Shown here one piece after another: positions 30,667-43,900 of a DNA stretch of 64,000 bases. The notes beneath the pieces were generated by a model. The model saw only the letters and a list, made by a program, of their open reading frames with translations. It did no database searches and was not told the origin of the DNA. Position 1 is the first letter of the stretch. Each line of letters starts with the position of its first letter. Position numbers and translations under genes: made by a program. The stretch is from Heterohyrax brucei (Eukaryota; Chordata; Mammalia; Hyracoidea; Procaviidae): contig CM053158.1 in the NCBI GenBank assembly GCA_028571685.1, forward strand, positions 59,426,001 to 59,490,000. The letters run 5' to 3'.

Positions 30667-32455
30667 GGTGCCCACTCCTCATTCTGCTCTCTGTGAGCAA
30701 GCTAACACTGGAACCATAGAACCCACATGGTTCTATCCTGACTCCACCCCCAGGCCAGTACACCTGATCGTAAATGTTCTGTTCCATTATACTAGTGTTC
30801 TAAGGCATGGAACAGACGGCTGGACAGCACAAGCCGAGGTCCATGTTATCTCAGACCATCCTAGAGACTGCGCTGAAAAGGAAGGGATCTATGACTGCTG
30901 GCCCCAGGGAGGTTAGGGCACAGCAGGGGTCAAATAAGTGGTCTCAGTTTAAAAGATCCCCATAAGCTGTGAGACTCTGGATAAATGTGTCCTAAAGACA
31001 TTATTAGTCCAACTGTAACCTTTGCCTGAATTCAAGTTCATTCACCACTCACTCTGGTGTATGACTGTACTAGGAAGTTAGCATAATTTGAGGACAAAGT
31101 GCACTAGATTTCACTAAATTTGGACTCAGAGGCCTGGGTTCAGGCTCCGAAGTCCCAACCTCCCTCCTTGGAAGTTAGCACAAGTACACGTATTCCACTG
31201 GGGTCTACTGAGGGTAAGCGAGCAGTACCTGTAAGAAAGCATGGCAGGCATTGTTTGTGGGCTGCAGGCTCAGGGGTAATACAAAAAAGTTCATCAGCCA
31301 CAACCTAACCTTGGTCAGCTGGGGGTGACCTGTGTGCTCCAAGTAAGGGCTTATGAATAAACATATCAGGACTTGGGCCAAGAAAATGGGGGAATGGAGG
31401 CAACAGCAAAAAGGACCAAGACTAGGGTAACTTTAAACACACATCTAAAGTACCTGAGAATCTTGTTAAAATGCAGATTGATTTGAAGATCTGAAATGAA
31501 GCGTGAGACTCTGCAGTTCTAACAAGCTCTCAGGTGCTGTAAATCAAGGTTACCACACTTTGAATTGTGACTTACAAAAGCAAAGTGGTCGAGTGGTGAG
31601 TAAAAGCTCTGGAGCCAGGTTCCTGGGCCGGCCCCTTTCTAGCTGTGCGTGTTGTGGCCATTGGTTCCCACCTCACAGAGGCTGCTTGCAAGGCTTCCAT
31701 GCAATCCACATGCAGCACACAGCATTGCATCCAAATGCCAGGCACTACCAGACAGGGACGTCTGTCCAGGCCATGAAGTTGAAAGCGACAACCACCAGTG
31801 TATCCAGCTACCAAAGGAATGTTCCACTCTTCAACCACCCCCCGCAATCTTGGAAAGGTGTTTAGGCACATGCTTAACATAGAACAGAGGCAGAACGGGA
31901 GAGGATGTGATCAAACTTTACATGGCAAGTCCAGGTGAAGGGCATTACGTGTGGCACTGTACTTTTTTCCAGCTAGTTTGACATTTTCAAAACAAAGCCT
32001 GGAAAAAATATGTCAGGCATTTTAAAAACATTCTCCATTTGTTCTGGAATTAAGGGGAAAGCTATCTTCTACAGACCTTCAGTGGTTTCTGGGAACTGGC
32101 CTGCGCCTTGGATGGTTGCACCCTGAAGGTATCTGCAGCCCTGTGCTTAGTACAGCACGTGCCATAGTCTTTAAGAAATGGCATCACAAAGTCAGGGTCA
32201 AGAGCAACCTTGGAAGAGGAATTTCAAGCCCAGAGAAGTCAGAATGAAACAGCCACAGCCAAGCCAGGACTCAGTCCAGATGCCAGCCCTGCCACAGCAT
32301 GGTACCCACACAAATAATCTGCTCATGGAACACACTCAGAGGACAATTCTTAGAAATTGTGAGTACCCATTATTGGCCCTCCTGTGGCAGCCAGAGTGAT
32401 ACTGACTGTTGCTCTCTCTTCATAAACCACCACAGTGCACAGGAGCAGTACGCTC
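30667..32455. other. Spacer between IQCA1L and H2BK1
   Basis: About 1.8 kb without a recognisable exon. It includes a MIR-type element (31585-31860, 'taaaagctctggagccaggt'). Confidence 0.55.
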
Positions 32456-32461
32456 TTTATT
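32456..32461 (-). terminator. H2BK1: H2BK1 poly(A) signal AATAAA
   Basis: TTTATT on the plus strand is AATAAA on the gene strand, 16 nt after the stop codon. A polyadenylated mRNA is expected rather than the stem-loop type of replication-dependent histones; I found no histone stem-loop here. Confidence 0.75.
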
Positions 32462-32477
32462 CATGGTCAGGCCTTGC

Positions 32478-34770
32478 TCACTTGGAGCTAATGTACTTGG
32501 TGACAGCCTTGGTGCCCTCAGACACAGCATGCTTGGCCAGCTCCCCGGGCAGAAGCAGGCGCACAGCTGTTTGAACTTCCCGGGAGGTCAGGGTGGTGCG
32601 GCCAGAGTACTGGGCCAGCCGGGTGGCCTCTCCAGCCAGCCGCTCAAACACATCGTTCACAAAGGAGTTCATGATGCTCATGGCCTTGGAAGAGATGCTG
32701 ATGTCAGGGTGCACCTGGGAGAAGCAGCAGGACCAGTGCATTAACAAGAGATTCAATCTGGCCCCTAAGACCTCAGCCCACGAGTTACACACTAGCTGGA
32801 AGCCAGAGGCCAAGTGACATGGAAATAGGTCGTTGTTTTCTTTTTACTACTATATCCAAGTTAAAGAAAGTTTCTCCCAACCGTGAGAGGTGACCGTATT
32901 GTTAAATGTTGTAAGCATCTGTGTTTAACAAATCCAATCACTTATGAATGTTTTGCTTTTCACTGGATCTCTCTGTGGTATTCCACACTATGGATGAACC
33001 ACAGCTTGTACCACCATTTCTCTCTTAATGGGCATCAAGGTTTGTATCCTGTTTTGTTTCTATTAATTGTGCTACGGTAAACATACATCCTTGAGTGCTC
33101 TTATGTAATCACACTGAAAGTCAATTCCTAGAGAGACTGCTGGGTCAAAGGGTCTGTGCAAGTGACTTAGTACGTTAACTACCAATTACTCTCCAAAGAG
33201 CACGTTTTGTAACACATAGGCAGCCCCAAACTAGTATCAGGAGACCCATGTTCTATCTGGTTGACATGGAACCAACAAACGACCTTAAATAAGGCTCTTT
33301 CTTCTGGATCTCAGTCTCATCTGTCACAAAACTGTCAAACTAGGTGATCTCTAGAAAACCAAAGGATCCTGAAATATGAGCAAGGCAGTTAACTGCTTCT
33401 TTGCACACGGGCAGCTAGCATTTGTGCAGACATACACGCATCAGGTCAAGGTAGAGATGGAATCAGAAACCCTCAAATCCCATGTCCTTGCTCTTCTTGC
33501 CACAGTTAGTAAGAATTCTAAGTTGGTACAAACTTGTTGGGTGTTGTTGACTCCAACTCCTAACAATCCCATGTGACAGAGTAAGACTGCTCAATACGGT
33601 TTTCCGGACTGTAATCTTTATGGAAGTAGATGAACAGGTCTTTTTCCCATAGAGCTGCTGGGTGGGTTCTAACTGCCAATCTTTTATTTATAAGCACTTA
33701 ACCTCTGCACCACAGGTTTCCTTGGTAAAGCATTAAACTAAAATCCCTTGTTGTCAGTACAGGTGTGTCGTCAGTGATGGCAAGTTTTACCCTGCTTGGA
33801 TAAAGGGGCAATTCTCACTCACATCCTTGTTCACATCCATTCCTGAGCCCAACTTAGACTAACCTGCAGGGCTCAGTAGCACCCACTTCTGCCCTAGTCT
33901 ACTGACACCACCTGGCTTACCCTCTCTTTCACCCCACCAAAGTAACCTCAGAGGCCCAGGCTGTCAATTCACCTGAACTGCTAATGCGACTCAGAATTGC
34001 AACCAAGGTCCCACCTGCCATCTAGCCTTCAACAAGAGGTGACAAATCTGAGACAGGCAATGGCTCTGATGACCTGGGTTCCAGAAACACCGACTGTTAG
34101 ATACCCATTCGTGCCTGTCAAGTTCTTCAGCATGTTTAATCCCAAGAGTGGGTGCCTAGCTGGCTGGGAAGATACACAAACTGCGAGGCCCTGGAAACCT
34201 GCGACGTTGGTGGGACAAGCATGGTTTGCTGCTATCACCGGCAAAGGACTGGGTCAAGCCTAAGCCGCCGTGGACCTTGGGGCTTTCCCACATGGGCTGT
34301 CTGCGTGGCTGATCTGCTGTCACACCCCACGTTCCAAGATGTCATCTGTACCAGCCTGGCCCTTTTATGCGGTCTCATCTAATGTTCCACACAATACTCT
34401 CATCTGTTCAAAAGCCCTTTACACTTCTGGGCGATGGTGGTGACAGAAACTGTATTTTTAACATCTCCTGCATATTACAGGTACTCAACAGATACAGATG
34501 TGCAGAAGCCTCCAGATCAAGTCTAACCCCACAAAAGACAAGGTGGGAAGTGCTGAGCCACTGAGTAGCTACTAGGATTCCAGTTCACTGCCCTTTCATC
34601 CCCCTGCCCACCCTTGCTCCCACTCTCACCTGCTTGAGCACCTTGTAGATACACATTGAGTAATTTGATTTGTGCCGGCTACGCTTTTTAGTCTTCTTAT
34701 CCCCAGAACTACGGCCCCCTTCACCCCCAGATTGTTGCTGCTGCTGCTGCCGCCCAAGCTCACTGCTCAT
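32478..34770 (-). CDS. H2BK1: Histone H2B.K variant, two exons
   Basis: Nucleosomal histone H2B variant. Exon 1 is 34630-34770 and exon 2 is 32478-32714 (GTGAGA donor, CCCAG acceptor, phase 0), giving 125 aa, close to canonical length. The N-tail is unusual: a six-glutamine run, Gly/Ser-rich stretch and basic KKTKKRSR. The histone fold (residues about 36-125) is strongly H2B-like: [46 protein letters not shown], and the C-terminal VTKYISSK retaining the ubiquitinated lysine. ATG at 34768-34770 is preferred over an upstream in-frame ATG at 34864-34866 because only the former starts a histone-like tail. A short 3' region with AATAAA follows. The position next to ABCF2 on the same strand matches human ABCF2-H2BK1. 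Family members are germline/early-embryo expressed (known, not seen here). Confidence 0.93.
32885..33250 (+). repeat. Old LINE-1 3'-end-like fragment
   Basis: The order 'atgggcatcaaggtttgtat', 'gtgctacggtaaacatacat', 'attcctagagagactgctgg', 'gtcaaagggtctgtgc' resembles L1M 3' regions. It is diverged and lies in the H2BK1 intron. Confidence 0.5.
33527..33722 (-). repeat. AfroSINE, minus copy
   Basis: 'ttgttgggtgttgttgactc' through 'catagagctgctgggtgggt' to 'cttaacctctgcaccacagg' is the reversed longer AfroSINE. It lies in the H2BK1 intron. Confidence 0.75.
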
Positions 34771-37390
34771 TCTCTGGCTCTTGCTTCTCCTTTTGGCCCC
34801 CTCCCAGTTCTCAAAGCTAGTTATATGAAGCCAGCTGCCCCACCAGGTGTGGCTGAAAGTAAGCACGCACCTGGGGCAGAGCCTTGCTTAAGCCTATCCA
34901 GAGCTCCCAGTTCAATTTTGAAAGTATCTGTTCCTCCTCTTCCCAAGTAACTTCCTGTTTCTAAGAATTCTTCACCAGCCCCACCCCCACCTAGCCACCT
35001 CCCAGTTATTTACAAACTTCTTCAAGTTCACACACCACCACCATCTAACCACCAAGACAGATGGGTTACTGAGTACCCACTGTCTTGGATGGCTCCATGT
35101 GCCGTGGAGGCATGGAAGAAACACAAGGCCTCACAGAGCCCCATGATATCAGACCGATTCAGATCAACTAGAAGAGAAAAAGAGCTAACGTGTGGGGATG
35201 GTTAGTAAGTTGAGGAAGAACTCAAAACAGAATGAGCAAGGGCTGGGGTAGCCAGGGTTGGCTCCACTGAGGACATGACATTTGAAGCCAGTCTTAAGGG
35301 ATGGGTATAATTTAACTGGGGACTGGGGAAGGAACAACTGCATGGAATGAATAGAGTGCAATCACAGTGTGCAGAGGCCAGGAGTTTGGGCTGGAGGCAG
35401 AGAAAGGAGAAGAGCTGAACCAAGCCAAAGGTGGACAGCAAGGAACCATGGTAGGCAGCGGAGAGTGTTGCAGGGAGGGGATTTTGGATGACAAGAAGGC
35501 AGAAGAGAAAAACAATGGAAGCGCTCCACAAAAACAGGTGCTACAAATGTGAAGCTAAGGCCTTGTTAAATGGAGAATGTCAGTTGTCCCACCACCTGTG
35601 TTCAGGTTTTTGGTGGCTGTGAATGAAGAACCCCAGAGCAACATGAAACACACAGACTAGGGGTGGGGGGTGGAAGGAAGCAAGTATTCAAAATCCAAGT
35701 GATGGGTGAAAAAATCTCCAAGACAAACATCCTTTGTAGTGCAAAAGTGAACAGTGACTAGCCTGACCACTCGCACCTCATTCAACTTACCTCTTCACCC
35801 AGTTCAAAACATCTGGTCGTGCTTTACATGCTAAAGTTGAAGAAGACAAGGACAGCTATATTCTCAAGCCAAAATAAGTAGCTGCTAATTTTAGACATTA
35901 GAAAAAATGTATTTTGCATGCTTTTCACGCATCCTTAAAATCATTGAGATTGGCTGTGATCTTTTTATTTTGACAACAAATAATCTGACAAGACTATTCC
36001 TCCACCCCTCCAGATTCTGAAGACCTCCTGACCACATGCACATCAGATAAGCAAGTCTGGAGACCCCAACTGGCTTTAGCAGCACTCTGACCACCCAGAC
36101 TCACTTCCTGACTGAAGGAGTTAGTGGGAGACCTCAGCTCACTGTTCCTGGGACACCAACAGCTCACTTTTCAGCTCCATTTTCCAAACTATGTCTTTGA
36201 ATATTTGGGACAGATTTACTGAGGCCATTTTGCTCCAGGCCCCACTTACCTGGAATAAGGACGAAAGCAGCAAAGCCAGGCAACTCCAGGGCCAGTGCGA
36301 GCAGAGGAGCTGTCACCCCTCCATCAGACTTGGGCTGTCTTGGTCTTGGCTGTGGCCTGTCACCAGAAGTCTCTTACTGTTTACTCTGCCTGAGACAACT
36401 CTTTGGACTTTATGACCAGCTGAGATCCTACTATCTTTCAAGTTGGAATCCAATCTTGACTCTCTAGATAGCTCCTCACACTTCTTTCCCTGTCAATCCT
36501 ACCATCTCAATCTAAGTCTTACTCCCTAGTCTTGTTGAACTTGTTTGGAGTTTGGACACCTTCAGACTTTTGGACAGCTTGATGGATGCTGCCAAATACT
36601 CAACAGCCATGACTGAAGTTTGGGAGGTGGAGTGAAGAGTGCTAACTTGTATGCCTGGCAGCACAAAGGGTTAACACACTGTTCAAAAAGAACCAGGGAA
36701 GCTTTGCACAGCCCTGGCCTGAAAGGAAACTGGGTAGAGCTAATGAAAATTAAGGCTGTAAACAGGTCAAATAATTACACTGCCTGTATTCTACCAAGAA
36801 CAGTGGTTCACAAGCTTCTGTTTGTGTGGAAATGTAGAATCCTGGCCATCTCAGTTATCTCTCCCACCAAATGAAACGTAAAAGGCCTGGAGACCAGGGA
36901 TCTGCCCCTTTAACAGGTGACCCAAGTGTCACGGTTGGGAGAGCCTCAGATTACTCTGCACACCTGTTCTAGGACAGCAGTTCTCAAAGTGTGGCCTGCC
37001 AGCGGCAGTGGCAGCACAACCTGAGACTATGTTAGATGTCAACTGTAGGGCGTGCTTCAGACCTGCTGAACAAAACACTGAAGCCCAGCAGCCTGTGTTC
37101 TAACAAGTCCTCCTGATGAGGCTGACCAGGCTGATGCTTGTGAACCACTGCCCTAAGAAAATGTACTTTCAAACTGGCAGATGGGAGAAAGTTCTGGGAT
37201 TGCTGGACAATCACTCTCATATTCAGCCTTCCATGTCCTTGGGATTAGTCTTCAGTCGACATCCATCCCACTGCCTCCTCCTGCCCCACTCTCTGCTGAG
37301 GGGAAGGTAAATGGGTGATACTGCAAGGAGGAAGCGAGTGAATATCCCTGAGACCTAAGAAGGAAGGTAGGGACCATGGCTTCTTCTTTT
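34771..37390. other. Spacer between H2BK1 and the ABCF2 3' end
   Basis: About 2.6 kb with no further coding exon recognised. Same-strand order ABCF2 then H2BK1 means a read-through ABCF2-H2BK1 transcript, known in human, is possible. Confidence 0.5.
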
Positions 37391-37396
37391 TTTATT
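37391..37396 (-). terminator. ABCF2: ABCF2 poly(A) signal AATAAA
   Basis: TTTATT on the plus strand, 516 nt past the stop codon on the gene strand, inside a T/A-rich stretch. It predicts a 3' UTR of roughly 540 nt. Confidence 0.65.
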
Positions 37397-37912
37397 GGAC
37401 ACTTTGTAGATGTCACGCAGGTCTAGAAGTTACACTTTTAAATAATTATTTAAAAATCGACCAGGACTAAAGCCTTGGTCCAGAGCTCCAAACCAGAAGC
37501 AGAAAGGAAGAAGGGTAGTGAAGCTGGGGGTTTTCCTCCAACATCACCAAAACCCCGAAAATGAGGATCCTAAGCTCCTTCCTGGGCCAAATCCAGGGTC
37601 TACGCCCCTGGGCTAACCCTCAGGTCCCTCTGGCTATATCACTATCCAGGTAAGGTGACCAACCAGGGGCTGAAAGAGCCAGCTGAACCCAGACATGGAC
37701 AAAAGTAACTGGGAGAACAACAGGAAATGGACAGGTACTGTCCAGCTGTAGATAAGAGTGCAGCTAAGGCAGGTTGAGAGGCAGGGGGGAGCCTGGAGAG
37801 CAGTATTGCAGCAATGCAGGAGTGTAGCCCTGGGGTCCCGTCCTGAACGGCTAATCAGGGTAGCAGCTGTTAGTCCCCAGCGGAGGTCCTGGCCCAAGCT
37901 TGGGCAGAGGGC

Positions 37913-40900
37913 TCACACATTGTGGGTCCTCTTGGTGAGCTGGGGCTCCTCGTCTACCAGCTTGGACTTCAGGTGTTCCTTGTAGGCCAGGATGTCTCCG
38001 GGCCACTTGGTGATTGTCTGCTTCTCACAGACCCAAATTTCCTGTGCCACCTGAAAGTAAAACCAGATACTCAATCCTGGCCAGCCTGCCGTCTCCAATC
38101 CTGCCCAAAGGACTATTTTGGGGGACTCCAGGATGGGCCCCACAAGCCTCCTCCCTGGTACTTTCGGCAAGGCCCCCCTAGCCAGGCCCCTCACCTGCTG
38201 AATGAGTCTGAAATCATGGCTGACCAACATCATGCCACCCTCAAATTCATTGATGGCGTCAGCCAGGGCATCAATGGTCTCGATGTCCAGGTGATTGGTG
38301 GGTTCATCCAGAAAGAGCAGGTGTGGGTTCTGCCAGGCCAGCCAGGCCAGGCACACACGGCACTTTTGCCCATCAGATAGATTACGGATTGGGCTCACCT
38401 GGGGGACCCATGGCAAACATATAACCACAGAGCACAATGCACCTTGCCCCCCTCCACCCAGACATCTCCATTAGCATCACTGCCACTTTACCAGAGGGAA
38501 GCACAGACAGGCCCCAGACGATACAGAAAGACGGGGGTGCAACCACCCATTTCCTGATCCTAAGGCCTCAAAGGAAACCTGTAGTCCTTGCCATTACCAA
38601 GAACATATCCTCTTCCCCTGGCACATACATCTTAATCAACTGGAGAGACCCAGTGTATCTTTAGTTCCAGATGGAAATCCAGGAGTTTGTTTCCTAGGCT
38701 TCAATTCCCCTTCCTGGAAGCACCAAGGCTCATCCTGCTTTTTGCTCTCTTGATTGGAACCCTTCTAAAGCCTGGTAACAAGAGGATATCAGAGGCTGGC
38801 ATACCCATCCTTGCTCCTCCCGTGTAATAAGACTCAGCACTACACTGCATAACTACCCAGATGAGCCTACCACTTGCAGACTCCCCTGGATCCTAAAAAA
38901 GCCATCCAGGACTAATCTTGAAGGTCTCTTCCCTCCCACCTCTATCATAACAGAAAAAGAAGAGGAAGCAGAATCTCCTGACGGCTGTAGTCAAAGGGAG
39001 GAAATTTTGAGGTGGCTTCCAAACCCTGACTGCCAAGATGGTGTACCAAGACCCCTCACACCAAAGTCCCCTCATTATCTGAGGTACTGCCCCACATCTG
39101 TCCACTGACCTGCTGTTTGCCAGTGAGACCGTATCGCCCAATGATCTTCCTCATTTCTTCCTTCTCCTTAATCTCTGGATAGCACTTCATCATGTACTCC
39201 AAAGGAGACAAGTCTAAGTCCAGCTGTTCTTGTAAATGCTGCAGGAAAAATGGAACCCACCATATGTGACAGGTGTCCTGCTACAACAAAGGAAGCCTGC
39301 TCTGCAACTTGCTGGGCATTCTCTACCTCTACCCCAGGGATGAAGCTCCACTGGTGCACTGCAGCTAACACACAGGTTGGCATTTCAAACCCATCAGCTA
39401 CTCCACGAAAAATGCGGCAGCACTCTATAGAGATAACAGTCTTGGAAACCCAATGGTACAGTTCTACTTTGTCATACAGGGGTTTCTCTAAGCCAGAAGT
39501 GACTTGATGGCAATGGGTTTACCCCAGGGTCTGCTGCCTACTCACTGTGGTGACCCTAGGATTCTCTGGACACCTATTCAGGATTCAAGGAAAAGTAGGT
39601 AGGAGCTGCCTGGACTCAGGTTCCTTCATGGGGCTGGGACTTGGCCAGATGTAGCCTCTTTGCTACACCCCGGACATCCCCCAACTTCGTACCTGATGAT
39701 AACGCCCTATCTTGACATGAGAGTGTTTTCGGATCATTCCGTCTGTTGGTAGTAGCTAGGAGAAAAAAGGAGGAAGTGGATACCTAAGCATTCCTGAAAG
39801 GAACCCCATCCAGAAGCAGACATAGGCAGAGCAGGGTAACAGACTCATTCTGAAAAAGACTCATACAGCTTCCCGAACAGAATACACAGCACCACACACC
39901 ACTGTCATGGACAGTCTCAAAATACGAGTAAGACACACTTAAACAGCTGTTTTCCAAGACAGACAAAGATACAAACAATACAAATCACTACATACTTATT
40001 AGAAAACACACAAAGTGCCCTGATGGTGCAATGGTTAAATAAATGCTTGGGTGTTAACTAAAAGGTCGGTAGTTTAAACCCATCAGCAGCTTCTAAGGAG
40101 ATGTGCTCCCCAACAGATTATAGCCTAGAAGTCCTGTGAGAGCAGCTCTACTGTAATTTAGGGTCACTGTGAGTTGAAACCAAATTTACAGCACCTAGTA
40201 ACAGAGAAGACACTATGCTGTAAACAGAGGGCTTAACGCAGGCACAATGTTACGTTTTCTAAAACACAGGTATTTCTGTATCCTGAGTGCTCTGAACACA
40301 GAAAAATGCTAAAACATATGCAAGCATACACTCTTTCTCACATAGTTTATCTCAGTCTCTACCTCAAGCCAACAGGAGCCCTAAGCCTAGCCCAATCAGC
40401 CACATTTTGACTCCCACTTGTCCCCCCTCTTCCAGGCAATGGCTCCCCACATGGTACTCAGGCCCTACAAGAGCAGTGGCCCCTGCTTGATCTCCCACTT
40501 CTTTGGGCACAGCAAGCACCTACTATTAGAAGTAACCAAACCCCCAACCTGGCATCATACCTCTCCAGTTAGCAGCTTCAAAAGTGTTGACTTTCCCGCT
40601 CCATTGGGCCCTACCAGAGCCACTCGTGTGTCGAGGTCAATACCAAACTCTAGGTTGTTGTAAATGCAGGGCTGCGGTGGGTAGTAAGAGAGACACAGAC
40701 TTGATGCTAGAATACTGGCCTACTTAAATTGGCAGACCAGCCCTCAGTCCCAGTCCCAGTCAGAGGTGGCTCTGGTGACAGTAAATGACGGAGGCAGCTG
40801 GAATGACAGACTCCACCCATGATCTCCACCTGCCACTTTAGCTGTGCAGTTTTCCTTCCGAACATGGGCCAGTGTGACTGTCTAGACAAGGCACCCCCAG

Positions 40901-43900
40901 GTGCCAGGTCTGAAAAATTCCCCTCATTACATGGAGATTGGTATGTGTGGTCAGAAAAAATCATGGAAGTTTCCAACAGCTGTGCTCCTCTTATAAAACT
41001 CACCCTAACCTTCCACCCACTCACATGGGCTCAGATGGATGCTCCTTGGCCCAAACTTACCCCATCTTTTGTATATTTGAAGCTCACATTCTGTACCATA
41101 ATGACTGGTGGAGGGATCTTGCCACACGGTGGGAAATAAAACGACAGTGTCTAGGAAAAGGAGAGGTATTTATCAAAGCTGTTGTTACTGTTGGGTGCTG
41201 TCAATTGTGACTCTCAGTGACCCCATGTGCCAAAGCAGAACTGCCCTACAGGAGCAGATTACAGGAGCAGATCTTTCCTCCCATGGAGCTGCTGGGTGGG
41301 TTTGAACAGTCAGTCTTCTGGTTAGCAGCTGAACACTTAACCATTGTGCTGCCAGAGCTCCTTATTTGTCAAGGTAGTTCCTCTCTCATCCACCTTACCA
41401 AAGCCCCTAGGTCACCACACCCACTCAATCAGACCCCACCTTGTCACTAACGACTCGCTCTGTCAGTCCTGATGCCATCATTTTCTGCAGCGTCTTCTCC
41501 TTGCTCTGGGCCTGTCGGGCCAGCTTGGCACTGCCATGACCAAACCTAGCAATGTAGTTCTGAAAGAGACCAGAAAGGGAACGCGCAGGGCGCCAAACAA
41601 CCCATCTTAAATCCAGGGTAAAGAGGGCAGTTGTAACTTTCTCCTGACCTCCTCCATACCCCCGAGCTCGCCAAATACTCTTACCCAACTTTCTTGCTTG
41701 TTTCAGATTAGAGCATATGTGCTTGGTTCTCAGACACTACCTTCATATGAGCAATCTGGTCCTGCTCCCAGTGGAAACGCTTCATCTGGTTCTCTTCCAG
41801 CTCCAGTCGCGTCTTCACATACTGATCATAATTACCCTGCATAGGACACACACGGTAGGGGAGGGGCAGCAGCTCTAGCACATGTGTCAGTCCTGGTGTA
41901 CACCCAAGAGTTTAGGGACAGGAGGGATCCTAACCTAGAATCTAAGGCCTTTACAATTCTCTGCCTCTCATTCTTAGCAGGACTCGAGGGCAAATCCTTA
42001 GGCTAGTTTACAAGGCAAGCAGTGGTTGCTAACCATGGCCTATGACCTGAAAGCAATTACTTTGTGACTAAAATACATAAATAAAGACTGTAGATACAAA
42101 AGAGCTAAGTCTGGTTTTCTTTTCTTTTTTTAAATCAGAAATGGCAGACAACAAGTAAGCACAGAGATTACTGTTGTTGAGCAAAGCTGAGGCCCACTCA
42201 CCGTATAATACTTCAGTTTCTTGTTGTGCATGTGAATGATATTGGTACAGACACCATTCAGAAAATCCTGGGAGTGGGAGACGAGGACCAGGATACGCTT
42301 AAAACTGCAAAGCCGAAGGGAGATGCTCACAAACGGGAGACAGATCACACCAGGTGAACCCAGTCAGACCCAGAAAGCCTCCATGCTTTGCTCTCCCTAA
42401 GCGTGAGTACCTTTAAGCTCTACCACCCAATTCCTAGCTCTCAACAAGCAGCTAAGCCACTGTGTACAATCTATTTGTAAGGACACTCTCATGCCTTTCA
42501 AAAGTGCTGATGCTGTCTGAGTTTCCTTGATCTTCTTTTCTAGTTTCCAACAGAATGGAATGCAGATGTTAATGACAGTGATGGTACACTACAAAAATGC
42601 ATGAACACAAAACATACCCATAACCGTATACATTATTGTGGGTGAAAACTGAAACAGACATGATAGAGGACACTAGGCTTTCCTTTTTGAAAGAGGGTGT
42701 GAATCATTTTAGCTTGTTTAAAACCTGGTGCAATATTCCAGGATATTTAGTTTTTAACCATAGAAAGGTAGTCACCACCTAGGTTATCTTTTTCATTACC
42801 ACTACATGATGACCTTAGGTTGCTGTCTCCTTTAACAAAACGTTGTAAGTACAGGAAAAACAAAAAAATATTTTGGGCAAAACAAAAACAAGCAAAAAGC
42901 CAACCTGTATGTGGGTGCTGACCCGTTTTTGCTGGCCTTCCTTCACTCTAGCCTCACTTCAGTTCTATTTCTCACTGTTCTAATCAGCAGTATGGCTTCT
43001 GCTCCCTTTTGACTCTGCTCAACTGCTCTTCAGAATCACCCAACTCCCACCCATTATCCCCACCCCCTTACGTCTTGAGTTCTTCTTCCAACCACACACA
43101 AGCATCTAGGTCCAAGTGGTTGGTGGGCTCATCCAGGAGCAGCATGAAGGGCCGAATAAAGAGGGCTCTGAAGGCAGGCAAGGAGATAGAAGGCATTTCA
43201 GTTTGGCAGGTGCTACAAGGTAACTTGCCTTCTACATGCAGTTTTGCTCAGGTCCTGGAAGAAGTCCAGGGATCATTTCTGGGTTCTATACCTCAACCAG
43301 TGTTGAAAAGCAAAAAATAAATGGGTAGAAAAAGGGTGTAGAGGAACAGGAATGGTTTAGTTTGACAAGAAGGTTGGAGAGGTTCTTGAGTCTGCAAGTC
43401 GTCCACACTAAGGTTGCTGACCATCAGAAAGACAAAAGAACACTAAGAAATAACATTTCTGGGTATCGTCATTCAGCATTCTGACTTAATAGGTCTGCAA
43501 AATAGCGTAAGAAACCTCGATTGTTAAAGCTCCCCAGTGATGCTGAGGCATGGAATTCTTCTTGGCACTTGGGAACCACTGGTCCAAGGCTCCAAGGCAG
43601 ACAGGTACCCTTTCCAAAGAATCAGGCCTCCTAAGCTCACCTACCCAGAAGACAATGGTGGGGTAAGGTACATGGAGGAGTCAAGTTATTCAAGCAGGGA
43701 GTCCTGGCTGTGGGGTTATGGGAATCTGCTTTAGGTACTGGTCTCTGGAGAGCAGGAAAGACAGGTATCCTAAGAGTCATCTAACATTGTTCTTTAAAGA
43801 AAGAATTCATAGAACTGAAGCACAGAAAAGGCCTAGAGTCAGACAGAAAAAGGGAACAAATTTATTCCCCTGATTCTACCTAGGGCTGGACCTAGGATCC

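Noticed and set aside
32478-32813. Processed H2B pseudogene
   Set aside because: It has a valid upstream exon with a phase-matched GT/AG intron, an intact frame and a poly(A) signal, so it is a real two-exon gene.
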